The notes under the pieces are model-generated. The model searched no databases. It was not told where the DNA came from and saw only the letters and a list, made by a program, of their open reading frames with translations. A stretch of 64,000 nt of DNA, from NCBI GenBank assembly GCA_002070185.1, contig MWCT01000001.1, forward strand, positions 455,110 to 519,109, read 5' to 3'. Below, piece by piece: positions 17,859 to 27,098 of the stretch (its first letter is position 1; every line of letters starts with the position of its first letter). A program made the translations under genes and the position numbers. This DNA is from a candidate division BRC1 bacterium ADurb.Bin183. GTDB lineage: Bacteria; Sumerlaeota; Sumerlaeia; MWCT01.

Positions 17859-19058
17859 TCATTCAAAAAGTTTCTTCATCAGCTCGTCGCCCTTCAATAA
17901 ACCAAGCGCGCCTTTCGGGCATGCCGCCTCGTCATAAGTCTGAACCTCGTCCCGATTGATGCCGGGTCCGCAAAGGGAAACAGGAACAGGTGTGCGGGTA
18001 TGTTTGCGCTTTTTAACGGGGACGGGGTGGTCGGGCAGAATTGCGGCGCGAAAACTGCCTTTGAAATTATTCATGAAATGCCCGACGCATCGGCGGTCAA
18101 AATCCTCGATGGTTTTGATTTTGAGCGGCAGGTCGCCCATGTGCCCGACCTCGTCAATGGCTTCCACGTGCAGATACACAAAATCATTTTTCTCCAACGC
18201 CTTGATGGCGGCTTCCGCCTTGCCCTCATAATTTGTGTCAACAAAACCGGTGGCGCCGGCAACTTTGATACGCTCCATGCCCGCAAAATGGGCGATGCCG
18301 AAAATCACATCCACCGCGCTGATGACCGCTCCCTTTTTGCCGTATTTTTCCTCAAATGGGATGAGCGCAGGTTTCCCGCCCGGACTCCATGGCCAAATCA
18401 GATTGGCGGGCAGCTCGCCCTTCGCCTTGCGCCGGAGGTTGACGGGATGGCTTTCCAGAATATCCTTCGAGCGCATGGTCAGGTTGTTAACAAAATCCGC
18501 CGTATAGGTTGCCGCCGGATTTTTCGGCGAGATTAAAATTTCGGCATATTTCAACCCGTGCGAACTGTCCGGCTTGGCGTAGTCAAGGTCTGCGGAAAAT
18601 TCATCGCCGGTGAGAATAAGGAGGTTGCGATAGCTGACGCCGGGATAAAAGCGGACTTTATCCGAGCCGAATTTTTCCTGCATCGCATTCATGAGTTCCG
18701 CGGCATCCTCATTGGAAATATGCCCGCCGGAATAATCCTCGATGACGCCATCCAGAACAGTTATCAGGTTGCAGCGAAGGGCTATCTGGTTTGGGGCAAG
18801 GTCAATGCCCTGCGCGCCCGCTTCCAAAGGTCCCCGCCCTGTGTAGCATGTGGCAAGGTCATAGCCGAGAACGGAAAGATTTGCCACATCGGAACTGGTG
18901 GGGAAACCGTCGGGCAGCGTCAGAAAGGAGCCGGATAGACCCTCGCGGGCAATCTTATCCATATTGGGTTTGAGCGCCGCCTGAAGCGGGGTTTTACCGC
19001 CAAGGCTTTCAATTGGCTCGTCAGCCATCCCATCGCCAAGAAAAATAATATATTTCAT
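17859..19058 (-). CDS. apgM: Cofactor-independent phosphoglycerate mutase, archaeal type
   Basis: 399 residues of the ApgM branch of the alkaline-phosphatase superfamily, interconverting 3- and 2-phosphoglycerate in glycolysis. The N-terminus MKYIIFLGDGMADEP holds the first metal aspartate. FPTSSDVANLSVLGYD contains the phosphorylated serine region, and HVEAIDEVGHMGDL and LPDHPVP give later metal ligands. This type is shorter than bacterial GpmI (about 510) and is found in archaea and scattered anaerobic bacteria. It lies 34 bases upstream of the beta-mannosidase on the same strand and could be cotranscribed. A homoserine-kinase-like paralogue is less likely. Confidence 0.92.
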   Translation of the reverse strand: MKYIIFLGDGMADEPIESLGGKTPLQAALKPNMDKIAREGLSGSFLTLPDGFPTSSDVANLSVLGYDLATCYTGRGPLEAGAQGIDLAPNQIALRCNLITVLDGVIEDYSGGHISNEDAAELMNAMQEKFGSDKVRFYPGVSYRNLLILTGDEFSADLDYAKPDSSHGLKYAEILISPKNPAATYTADFVNNLTMRSKDILESHPVNLRRKAKGELPANLIWPWSPGGKPALIPFEEKYGKKGAVISAVDVIFGIAHFAGMERIKVAGATGFVDTNYEGKAEAAIKALEKNDFVYLHVEAIDEVGHMGDLPLKIKTIEDFDRRCVGHFMNNFKGSFRAAILPDHPVPVKKRKHTRTPVPVSLCGPGINRDEVQTYDEAACPKGALGLLKGDELMKKLFE

Positions 19059-19355
19059 ATTTTAATATGCTCCCATCATAACATTTTAATAACAATTAAG
19101 CAGATACCCTTTTTAATGCAAGAAAATTTCCCTTAAAAAATCCCCGCCCTTGGTTCTTCAAGATAAAAAAATGTGTTTGTTGGAAGTTGAAAAATGGGAG
19201 GAGGCGGTGAAAATCTGAGCATGGTTTGACCGCGCTGTTTTTGTGATTAATTTATTCAACTTTTAACAAATTGTAACTATTTTGAAGAATCTGGGTGATG
19301 TAATCTGCTGAATGCCGCCCTGCTGCGATTTTTCAATGCAATAGGTTATTCAAGA

Positions 19356-20882
19356 TTACTCGTTTGCGCCATTTCCGTAATTTGCCAAAATCTGGCATAT
19401 TTCGTCAATGAGGTCGTCCACGCTGCCCACATCTGCAGTGAAGTTGTTGCACATAAAGCAAAAAACCCAGCGCGCGCCGCTGCGGTCATCCGCGTAGCCG
19501 GAAAGGGAGCGTGTATGAGAGATAAATCCCGTTTTGGCGCGGATGTTATTTTTTGCTGGCGGCTGTTTCATTCGGCTGCCGATAGTGCCGTCCACGCCTG
19601 CAATTGGCAGCGAGTCATAAAACGCCTCAAAATCAGGGTGCGAAGCCATGTATTCAAGAAGGCGGATGGTTTGGCGCGGTTGAACAAAGTTGCGCCGAGA
19701 AAGCCCGGAACCGTCCCGCATCAAGAAATTATCGGCGTCCGGCGCGCCGGCTTCCTTAATAAATTCGCGCACGACTCGAGCGCCCGCTCGGAACGTCCCC
19801 TCGCCTTTGAATTTTTTCCCAAAAGTTTTGAGGAGCATATCTGCGTAAAAATTCTGGCTATACTTATTCACATAGCGGATAATGTCAGTGATGGGCGGCG
19901 AAAGATGCGTGTGGAGCGGTTTGCCTCTGCCGCGGATTTCCTCTTTTTCCTCCGCTGTAAAATCGTCCATGTCTATCGGCTTGCCGCTGATGCTGATGCC
20001 CTCGCTGGTGAGCGACTCATGGACAAGCGTGGCGGCATAAAGCGTGGGATTGTAAACGCAACCCTTGTCGCGGTATCGTCTGCCGCCGAGCGGTATCTGT
20101 CCGAATATTTGGACATTATTATCCTCCCAACCTCGCAAAAAATCAATATCCGTTCTCCCTTTTGCGTCGGTTGTGATAACGTCGCATTTGAAGGTTACAT
20201 AATTTGTTTTAGGTTTGTATTCGAGCAGAGCCTTTTCGCCTGCATTTTTTGCGGGCGTGATAAAAATATCATAAAGGTTGTCGTTGATGGCAAGCGCTGT
20301 GGAGGGCGCCGCATACCAATAAAAAAGGTCGTCGTTTTCCCAAGTCCCTTCAAGGTCGTAATCGGCAAAGTAATCATCGTCGCCGATGATATTGCCCTCG
20401 ATGGATTTAATGCCCTTTGACCGCAGCGCCGCAACCCACCCTTTCAAGATGATGTCTGTTGTGAGCGTGCCGGGGACGTAGCGTCCCGATATGGCGGGAT
20501 CGCCGCTGCCTTGGATTATAACATCTCCGCGCAGGACGCCGTCTGCGCCGATTTCGCCGGTTGTGTAGATGAGCGTTTCGTAACGGAAGTCTTTGCCAAG
20601 AAGGGCGAGCGCCGCCGCGGTGGTGTACAGTTTCATATTGGAGGCGGGTAAAAGATTCTTGCCGCCGTTCCAATAGAGAATCGGTTTTTCATCGCCGAGT
20701 TTTTTGACGATAACGCCCCAGAAACCGTTGCGTGTTTCTGGCGTGAACAACTTTTCAATAAGCGCATTGCGGAGTTCTTCTTCGGGTGTAATCGGAGCAG
20801 TCTCGGGCGTTTTTTTGAACCATGCGCACTGGCATAAAAGAACCAGACAAAAAAAGGCGGCAATGTGTTTCGTTAGTTTCAT
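19356..20882 (-). CDS. dacB: D-alanyl-D-alanine carboxypeptidase/endopeptidase, PBP4 type
   Basis: 508 residues of peptidase family S13. It has an N-terminal hydrophobic signal with a cysteine cluster (VLLCQCAW) that may be a non-canonical lipobox. The three penicillin-binding motifs are present: SNMK (Ser81/Lys84), SQN in NKYSQNFYAD, and KTG in IRAKTGF. The insertion between the first two motifs that marks the PBP4 class is present. The enzyme trims or cleaves peptidoglycan cross-links in the periplasm. It is divergently placed from the amidase fusion gene at 20989, across a 106-base gap. Confidence 0.93.
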   Translation of the reverse strand: MKLTKHIAAFFCLVLLCQCAWFKKTPETAPITPEEELRNALIEKLFTPETRNGFWGVIVKKLGDEKPILYWNGGKNLLPASNMKLYTTAAALALLGKDFRYETLIYTTGEIGADGVLRGDVIIQGSGDPAISGRYVPGTLTTDIILKGWVAALRSKGIKSIEGNIIGDDDYFADYDLEGTWENDDLFYWYAAPSTALAINDNLYDIFITPAKNAGEKALLEYKPKTNYVTFKCDVITTDAKGRTDIDFLRGWEDNNVQIFGQIPLGGRRYRDKGCVYNPTLYAATLVHESLTSEGISISGKPIDMDDFTAEEKEEIRGRGKPLHTHLSPPITDIIRYVNKYSQNFYADMLLKTFGKKFKGEGTFRAGARVVREFIKEAGAPDADNFLMRDGSGLSRRNFVQPRQTIRLLEYMASHPDFEAFYDSLPIAGVDGTIGSRMKQPPAKNNIRAKTGFISHTRSLSGYADDRSGARWVFCFMCNNFTADVGSVDDLIDEICQILANYGNGANE

Positions 20883-20920
20883 GTTTCCTATCCTTTTTCG
20901 TGAAATAAGATAAAACCCCG

Positions 20921-20950
20921 TTGACTTTCGATGTTAGTTTTTCGTATCAA
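20921..20950 (+). promoter_or_regulatory. Putative promoter of GHL10-amidase gene
   Basis: TTGACT at 20921-20926 and TATCAA at 20945-20950 are 18 bases apart in the gap between dacB and the downstream fusion gene. The -35 box is a 5/6 match and the -10 box is weaker. Confidence 0.4.
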
Positions 20951-20988
20951 CATTAACCTAATGAAAATCATAAAAGGGGGATTGCAAG

Positions 20989-23900
20989 ATGAAAAACCTG
21001 AGGGTTGCATTTTATCTAACGTTTATCCTTTGCCTGTTTTTGGGCGGAGGAAGCAGGGCAAAAGCCGAAACACCGGAGTTCCGAGCCCTCTGGATTACGC
21101 GTTTTGAATGGCCTTCTGAGGATGCGGAAAAGTGCAAGGAAAACATCCTCCAGATTTTCACCGATATGGAAAAAGCAAATTTCAACACAGCGGTCTTTCA
21201 GGTGCGCGGGCAATGCGACACACTCTATCCCAGCACCCTTGAACCTTGGTCGCCCCTTTTCGGCAGCAAGGATCCGGGTTTTGATCCGCTGGCTTTTGCC
21301 ATCGAAGAAGCGCATAAACGCGGCATTCAATTTCATGCTTATTTGAATCCTGTTCCTCTTTTTTCATGGAGGCGCGAATTCACACCGCCGCCCCATACCA
21401 CACCGGAGCATCCCTATTATCTGCATGGACCCGACTCCGCCGAGCCGTGGGTTTGCTATGACGATAAGGGCAATATGATGGATCCCTCCAAAGCCGAATA
21501 CTGGTATCTCTCTCCCGGCATACCCGATGCTATGGCGCATGTACGCGCCGTTATCAAAGACCTTGTCACGCGCTATGATATTGACGGGATTCACTTCGAC
21601 CGCATCCGCTATCCCGGCGCTGTTTATAGCCGCGACCCTATCAGCGTAAAACGCTTTTACGGGCGCGGAAACCCCAACCGGCTCGAATGGTTCGATTGGC
21701 AGCGCGAGCAACTTGATAAATTCACCAATGATGTGTATGCGGAAGTCATGGCGCTCAAACCCCACATCATAGTCTCCTGCGCCGCGTGGGGTATTTACAA
21801 CCGCCACAACGTTCCCGGATACGACAAATTTAGCAGCGGTTTTCACGATTATTATCAGGACACATGGAACTGGGTGCGTCTCGGTTCGATGGACTTGCTT
21901 ATGCCGATGATTTACTGGGACATGAACGACCCAAAGCCGAACTATCAGGAACTGGTGGATGACTTTGTCAAAGGCATCGGCAAAGAGCATCTGGTCGGCG
22001 GGCAACGGCTTTTTGGCTCGGCGGGAAAAGCCGATGAAAACAAAAATCAGATTTTATACAGCCGCAAAGCGGGCATTCAGGGAACAGTTCTTTTTGCTTA
22101 TGGCTCCGCCAAAAAAAGCGGCGTGATGGAGCGCCTGGGCGAAACCATTTACGAAAACAAAGCGGATTTCCCCGCCCTCATCTGGAAAGTCAAACCGGAA
22201 TACGGCATCATACTCGGAACTGTCACCGATGAAACCGGCGAGCCGCTGGAGGACGCTTGGGTTTCCATTGAACCGGAAACAAAAGATGCGAAAATTCAAA
22301 AAGAGGCGGTCTTTAGACAAAGATGGACAACCGGCGCCGACGGACGGTTTGCTTTTCTCAAAGTGCCGCCTGTTCCGGTGAATATTCGTGTCGCTTTTAT
22401 CGGAAGCCCTGAATTGAACCAGAGCTATAGCTCTGTCCAAGCCGGCGAGGTTGTGAATGTTACAATTCCCGTTCAGGCAAAACAGGCGAGAGCGGATGTT
22501 TTCTTCCACATCTTTGAGCCAAAGGAAAATTCGAAAACCAATGCTGCGATGGTTCATCTTCTGGGACGCACGCTGCCGGGAAATCAAATCTATATTCAGG
22601 GAAAAAAGGTCGAGGTCTTTTCAACCGGCGCCTTTGCCATGGACAACATCCCTCTCAAAATGGGCGAAAATAAAATCAGCGCGACAGCCGTCGCCTCCGA
22701 TGGCAGTTCCACGACAACGCGCGTCTTGACAATCATCCGCAAGGAGGACGAGCGGGATAACGAAAAAAAGAAGGCGGATTTTACTTTCGTCTCCCCAAAA
22801 AAGGACGGGGCGTTTTTGCCCGGCGACACAATCGAAATCAAAGTCCAAGGTCTCCCCGGCAGAAATCTGACCGCGTATCTTTTCAAAGATAAGGCGCGCA
22901 TCCCTTTGACAGAAGCCTCCGCCGAAGAGGGCGAAACCACCGCCACCTATCGCAGCGTCTATAAAATCCCCGCCAATTTTGTCGCCAACCCCTCCCATGT
23001 TATTGTAAAAATCAAATCGCCAAAAGGCATGTCCAAAACAAAATCAAAAATTATTTCAGAAAACAAAATCGAGGTGTGGGATAGCGCTAAAGTTCGCGTG
23101 GGCGAAATAACAGCGGATAAAACTGGAATCCTTTTCGGAACCCATACGGTGCGGCTCGGCGGTCCATATCTCTCCGAGGTTCCAAAAGGCACGCGCATGG
23201 AAGTCATCGGATTTCTCGGAGAGGATTATCGGATTAGGCTCTCCGAATCTTTAACAGGGTGGGTTAGCCAGAAAAGGCTTCAAATTCTCCCCGATGGAAC
23301 GCCCCTGCCGCAGGCTTTTTTTACCTATTGCAATATCATCGGCGATGACAAATATGACAAGATTGTGATTGGCATGAAAGAAAATATTGTTATCGCAATC
23401 ACGCCGGAAACGCAGCCTGCTAATTTTTTGTATGTGGATATGTTCAACACCTTTTTCGCCACCACATGGTTCAGCCATAACAGCAAGGCAAAGATAATCG
23501 GTCCGGTCACCGGCGAGCAGATGGAAGACGGACGCTTTCGGCTGAAGGTGCCTGTCCATACAAAAATGATTTGGGGATACTGGATGGAGAAAAAGGGCAA
23601 CACATTGACGATATACGTTCGGCGCGCGCCGCAGTTCGCCTCCGAGCCGGACTCGCCGCTGAAAGGATTAAAAATCGCCCTTGAGGCGGGGCATGGCGGG
23701 ACAAACTCCGGCGCTGTCGGCAATATGGGCACAAAGGAAAAGACCATCAATTATAACGCCGTCAAGGCGGTGCGAAAAGTCCTTGAAGAAAAAGGCGCAT
23801 CCATCATCGAAACCCGCCCCGGCGATTCGAATCCTTCTCTCGAAGAACGCGTCCAAATGGCGATTGAGGCAGATGCTGTTTTCCTTTTAAGCATACATGC

Positions 23901-24216
23901 CAACGCCGCCGGTTCCCGCCGCGGGTTCTTCCGTGTTTCGGGAACGAGCACTTATTTTAAGGAAAAGCATTGCGAACCCGTCGCTAAAATGGTATATGAC
24001 GAGCTCCTTAAACTGGAATGGGGCGAGTTCGGCGTGGTGGGGAATTTCAATTATTACCCATTGCGCGAAACCCGCATTCCGGGAATGCTTGTCGAGCAGG
24101 CGTTCATGGATAATCCTTATGATGAGGCGCGTCTGCTTAATCCCGATTATCAAAATCACCAGGCGGAAGCGATTGTGCGCGGTCTGGAGCAATTCTTCGC
24201 CGGCGTTCGCGAATAA
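20989..24216 (+). CDS. GHL10 glycosidase-like / N-acetylmuramoyl-L-alanine amidase fusion
   Basis: 1075 residues, exported by a signal peptide ending near KAEA. Residues about 30-400 are a GHL10 barrel (FRALWITRFEW, DGIHFDRIRYPG, MDLLMPMIYWD). About 405-500 is a carboxypeptidase-regulatory-like beta domain (GTVTDETGEPLEDAWVSI). Beta-rich repeats and an SH3-like stretch (TRMEVIGFLGEDYRIRLSES) follow. About 885-1073 is an Amidase_3 domain with zinc ligands in EAGHGG, LSIHANA and a terminal glutamate in VEQAF. It would cleave peptidoglycan or a related wall glycan-peptide. GGGGGA precedes the ATG. GHL10-amidase combinations fit wall remodelling. Confidence 0.88.
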   Translation: MKNLRVAFYLTFILCLFLGGGSRAKAETPEFRALWITRFEWPSEDAEKCKENILQIFTDMEKANFNTAVFQVRGQCDTLYPSTLEPWSPLFGSKDPGFDPLAFAIEEAHKRGIQFHAYLNPVPLFSWRREFTPPPHTTPEHPYYLHGPDSAEPWVCYDDKGNMMDPSKAEYWYLSPGIPDAMAHVRAVIKDLVTRYDIDGIHFDRIRYPGAVYSRDPISVKRFYGRGNPNRLEWFDWQREQLDKFTNDVYAEVMALKPHIIVSCAAWGIYNRHNVPGYDKFSSGFHDYYQDTWNWVRLGSMDLLMPMIYWDMNDPKPNYQELVDDFVKGIGKEHLVGGQRLFGSAGKADENKNQILYSRKAGIQGTVLFAYGSAKKSGVMERLGETIYENKADFPALIWKVKPEYGIILGTVTDETGEPLEDAWVSIEPETKDAKIQKEAVFRQRWTTGADGRFAFLKVPPVPVNIRVAFIGSPELNQSYSSVQAGEVVNVTIPVQAKQARADVFFHIFEPKENSKTNAAMVHLLGRTLPGNQIYIQGKKVEVFSTGAFAMDNIPLKMGENKISATAVASDGSSTTTRVLTIIRKEDERDNEKKKADFTFVSPKKDGAFLPGDTIEIKVQGLPGRNLTAYLFKDKARIPLTEASAEEGETTATYRSVYKIPANFVANPSHVIVKIKSPKGMSKTKSKIISENKIEVWDSAKVRVGEITADKTGILFGTHTVRLGGPYLSEVPKGTRMEVIGFLGEDYRIRLSESLTGWVSQKRLQILPDGTPLPQAFFTYCNIIGDDKYDKIVIGMKENIVIAITPETQPANFLYVDMFNTFFATTWFSHNSKAKIIGPVTGEQMEDGRFRLKVPVHTKMIWGYWMEKKGNTLTIYVRRAPQFASEPDSPLKGLKIALEAGHGGTNSGAVGNMGTKEKTINYNAVKAVRKVLEEKGASIIETRPGDSNPSLEERVQMAIEADAVFLLSIHANAAGSRRGFFRVSGTSTYFKEKHCEPVAKMVYDELLKLEWGEFGVVGNFNYYPLRETRIPGMLVEQAFMDNPYDEARLLNPDYQNHQAEAIVRGLEQFFAGVRE

Positions 24217-24224
24217 AAAAAGGA

Positions 24225-25199
24225 ATGATTGTGAACGCTTTTCCGCGCCCTGTGGTGGTTGTGAGCAAATGCCTTGGCTTTGCCGCTTGCCGATATAATG
24301 GCGAATGCCTGCCGGATGTTTTTGTGGAGCGGATGAAACCCTATGTGGAGTTCCGCCCCGTCTGCCCTGAAATGGAAATCGGGTTGGGCGTCCCGCGAGA
24401 CCCGATTCGCGTCGTCCTTTTGAATAATGAATTGCGTTTAATTCAACCCTCCACAGGAAAAGATGTGACAGATAAAATGCGGCAATTTGCCGATTCGTTT
24501 ATATCGGGCGTATCAGAGGCGGATGGCTTTTTGCTAAAATCTCGCTCGCCTTCGTGCGGCATCAACTCGGTCAAGGTGTATCCGGGGTTGGGCAAGGCTG
24601 GCGCAATCTTACAAAAGGGAAAAGGTTTTTTTGCCGGCGTTGTGCGGGAGCGTCTGCCGCTGACGCCGCTGGAAGAAGAGGGGCGGCTTTATGATTTCGG
24701 CATCCGCGGACATTATCTCGCGCGGCTCTTTGCCTTTGCGCGATTCAGGGAAATCATACGCAAGCCTGCCATGAAAAAACTGGTCGAGTTTCACAATAAC
24801 AATGAACTGCTCCTTATGGCAAATCATCAAAAGGAGATGCGGGCTCTGGAAAAAATCGCGGCGAATCATGAAAATAATCCGTTAGAAAATGTGGTTGCAG
24901 AATACGGCGCTCATTTGCGCTTGGCGCTTGCCGCCCCGTCCCGCCGCGCCGCCAACATCAACACCCTCATGCACGCCTTCGGTTATTTCTCAAAGCAGAT
25001 CCCCGCGCGGGAAAAGACTCGCTTCATGCAAATCCTCGAGGATTATCGCGCTGCAAAAATACCCTTGAGCGCGCCCATCAAACGGGTCAGGTCGTGGATT
25101 GCCCGATTTGAAAACAATTATCTTGCCTCGCAGACTTTCTTTGAACCCTATCCCGCCGAGCTCATGGAATTCGCAGATTCCGGCAAGGGGCGCGATTGA
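24225..25199 (+). CDS. DUF523-DUF1722 protein (TudS/YbgA fusion)
   Basis: 324 residues. Residues about 10-150 are a DUF523 domain with conserved cysteines in SKCLGFAACRY, RPVCPE and SRSPSCG. This family includes TudS thiouracil desulfurases, which hold a 4Fe-4S cluster on three cysteines. Residues about 165-315 are DUF1722 (YbgA-like, RFREIIRKPAMKKLVEFHNNNELLLMA region). The two-domain form is common in bacteria. The start lies 9 bases after the amidase fusion gene, suggesting one transcript. Desulfuration of damaged or foreign thio-nucleobases is a reasonable guess for the first domain; the second has no assigned role. Confidence 0.88.
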   Translation: MIVNAFPRPVVVVSKCLGFAACRYNGECLPDVFVERMKPYVEFRPVCPEMEIGLGVPRDPIRVVLLNNELRLIQPSTGKDVTDKMRQFADSFISGVSEADGFLLKSRSPSCGINSVKVYPGLGKAGAILQKGKGFFAGVVRERLPLTPLEEEGRLYDFGIRGHYLARLFAFARFREIIRKPAMKKLVEFHNNNELLLMANHQKEMRALEKIAANHENNPLENVVAEYGAHLRLALAAPSRRAANINTLMHAFGYFSKQIPAREKTRFMQILEDYRAAKIPLSAPIKRVRSWIARFENNYLASQTFFEPYPAELMEFADSGKGRD

Positions 25200-25226
25200 A
25201 AAAATAACGGCGGTATGATTCAAAAA

Positions 25227-25250
25227 AGGGCGCTTCCGCGCTCTTTGTAT
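25227..25250 (+). terminator. Hairpin terminator after DUF523 gene
   Basis: AGGGCGC (25227-25233) pairs with GCGCTCT (25238-25244) around a TTCC loop, with one G-T wobble, followed by TTGTAT and preceded by an A run. The position fits a terminator for the 20989-25199 transcript. Confidence 0.5.
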
Positions 25251-25370
25251 CCGTACATAATGAACAATCTGCCCCGCTCAACATTTTTTTTATTGCTTGC
25301 CCTCTCAAAAAACAAGTCAAATATTTTTTAGAACATTGTTGTGAAAAAATTAAAAAGTCAGGAGAAAAAT

Positions 25371-27098
25371 ATGCTCAATCGAAAATGGTTCTGGTGCGCT
25401 TTGGCGTGCGCTTTGATGACAGCCTTTGTCTCGGCGCAGATTATCCTTCCGCCTGTGGTCACTTTGCGCGACATCGCCGACATGCCGCGTCAGGCAAAAG
25501 GAAAAACGATTCAGTTCCATGACAATACAACGCTCTTTATTCCAGACGGTTTTCAGGTTCCCAAATCAAAAGAGATTACGCTGACCATACATTTTCACGG
25601 CGCGGACTGGTTTGTGATAGAGGAACATGCCCGCCGTGGCGCAAAAAATCCGCTCCTTGTCTTTTCAGGGTTCGAAGGTTCCAGCAAATACAAAGCGCCG
25701 TTTGAAGACGGCACGCTCTTTGCCAAACTTATTAAAATGGCGGAGGATTATTTTGGCGCTCATGTGAATGAAATCGAGATTTCCAGTTTCAGCGCAGGCT
25801 ATGGCGCAGTGCGGGAAATTCTCAAGTCGCCTGCTTATGTGCGTCTGATAAAAACGGTCGTGCTGGCGGATTCCTGCTACGCCTCGTTCGCCGTCAAAGG
25901 CGGAGGCGCAGACCGCAAGCCGCTGCCGGAACACATGGAGCCGTTTATTGACTTTGCCAACCTTGCCCTCAAAGGCGATAAAAAAATGGTCATGACATTC
26001 AGCCATGTGCCCACACAGGATTACGCCTCCACATCGGACACGGCTCGCGCCCTTGTCGAAGGCGTGGGCGGAAATCTATTACCTGTGCGCAAAAACACTA
26101 TTCTCGCCTCTCATTTCTCGCTCAGATTTCCCTTGCTTTTGAGATATGACAACGGAGGTCTGCATGTGTGGGGATATGGCGGACGCGACGTCAAAGCGCA
26201 CATGGCGCAAGCGCGCTCCATCGCCGATTTCTTTGCCGCGCTGGATAAGCCAGTTCCCAATGAAGCCGTCCCGCCGCTTTTCACAAGCGATATCGAAGAG
26301 CCGACAACCGGTCCTCAACCTTTAAACGTTCTGCCCAAGCGGGTTGTTCCGGGAAAACGTTTTGTGCTCACGTCCAAACAGCAATTATTCATTCCGGATT
26401 TCTTTAAACCGGAGGTTACCACCCAGACGCATGTGGTTGTTTTTTTCCACGGCGCGGCATGGTGCTCCGAGCAAAATTTTTACGAAGCGCATAAAAACGC
26501 CGTTCTTGTTTCTATCTCCGAGGATAGAATGGTGGATTATGCCAAATGGGGCGAGCATTTCATTCCCATGCTTCAGCACGTTCAGGAAACCCTCGCGGAA
26601 AACGGCATAACAACAAAGCCGATTTCCGTTTGCGTTGCCTCATTCAGCGGCGGTTATCGCGCTGTGCTGGAAATCTTGAAACAGCCGGAGCATGTCTCGC
26701 TTATCTCAGATATTGTGCTTGCCGATTCGCTTTATCCTCCAAGGCTGGAAGAGGGTAAAGGCGGGCTGGATCCTGAACCTATGGCGTTCTTTCTCCAATA
26801 TGCCCAGCGCGCGGCGGATGGAAAAATCAAATTTTTATTTAGCCATCTCTATCCACCCGAGCCGGAATATCGCGACAACAAAACCAATCTTGCCGCGGAG
26901 TTCTTGATGGAAAAATTGGGGCTGGCAAAAATTAGCGCGGCAGGCTACACCTCGCGCGGGTCGCAAATCATGTATCGCGCCAGCCGCGGCGGCTTGCTAA
27001 TTTTAGGCTATGCGGGCATGACATCGCAGGATCACTTTGAACATTTTTACGCCCTGAGCGATTTATTGAGCCTGACCAGCCTGCCGTCCGCTCTTTAA
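25371..27098 (+). CDS. Secreted protein with two tandem alpha/beta-hydrolase-like domains
   Basis: 575 residues from the ATG at 25371, which has a strong AGGAG ribosome binding site and opens a signal peptide (MLNRKWFWCALACALMTAFVSA). An upstream in-frame GTG at 25341 is less likely. Two similar halves follow, about 30-290 and 305-570. Each has a beta strand with HFHGADW or FFHGAAW and a nucleophile-elbow-like SFSAGYGAVREIL or SFSGGYRAVLEIL, then VVLADSCYA or IVLADSLYP. The serines in FS-A/G-GY are candidate nucleophiles. An internal duplication is evident. The substrate is unknown; an esterase of plant or algal glycan decorations would fit the setting. Confidence 0.7.
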   Translation: MLNRKWFWCALACALMTAFVSAQIILPPVVTLRDIADMPRQAKGKTIQFHDNTTLFIPDGFQVPKSKEITLTIHFHGADWFVIEEHARRGAKNPLLVFSGFEGSSKYKAPFEDGTLFAKLIKMAEDYFGAHVNEIEISSFSAGYGAVREILKSPAYVRLIKTVVLADSCYASFAVKGGGADRKPLPEHMEPFIDFANLALKGDKKMVMTFSHVPTQDYASTSDTARALVEGVGGNLLPVRKNTILASHFSLRFPLLLRYDNGGLHVWGYGGRDVKAHMAQARSIADFFAALDKPVPNEAVPPLFTSDIEEPTTGPQPLNVLPKRVVPGKRFVLTSKQQLFIPDFFKPEVTTQTHVVVFFHGAAWCSEQNFYEAHKNAVLVSISEDRMVDYAKWGEHFIPMLQHVQETLAENGITTKPISVCVASFSGGYRAVLEILKQPEHVSLISDIVLADSLYPPRLEEGKGGLDPEPMAFFLQYAQRAADGKIKFLFSHLYPPEPEYRDNKTNLAAEFLMEKLGLAKISAAGYTSRGSQIMYRASRGGLLILGYAGMTSQDHFEHFYALSDLLSLTSLPSAL

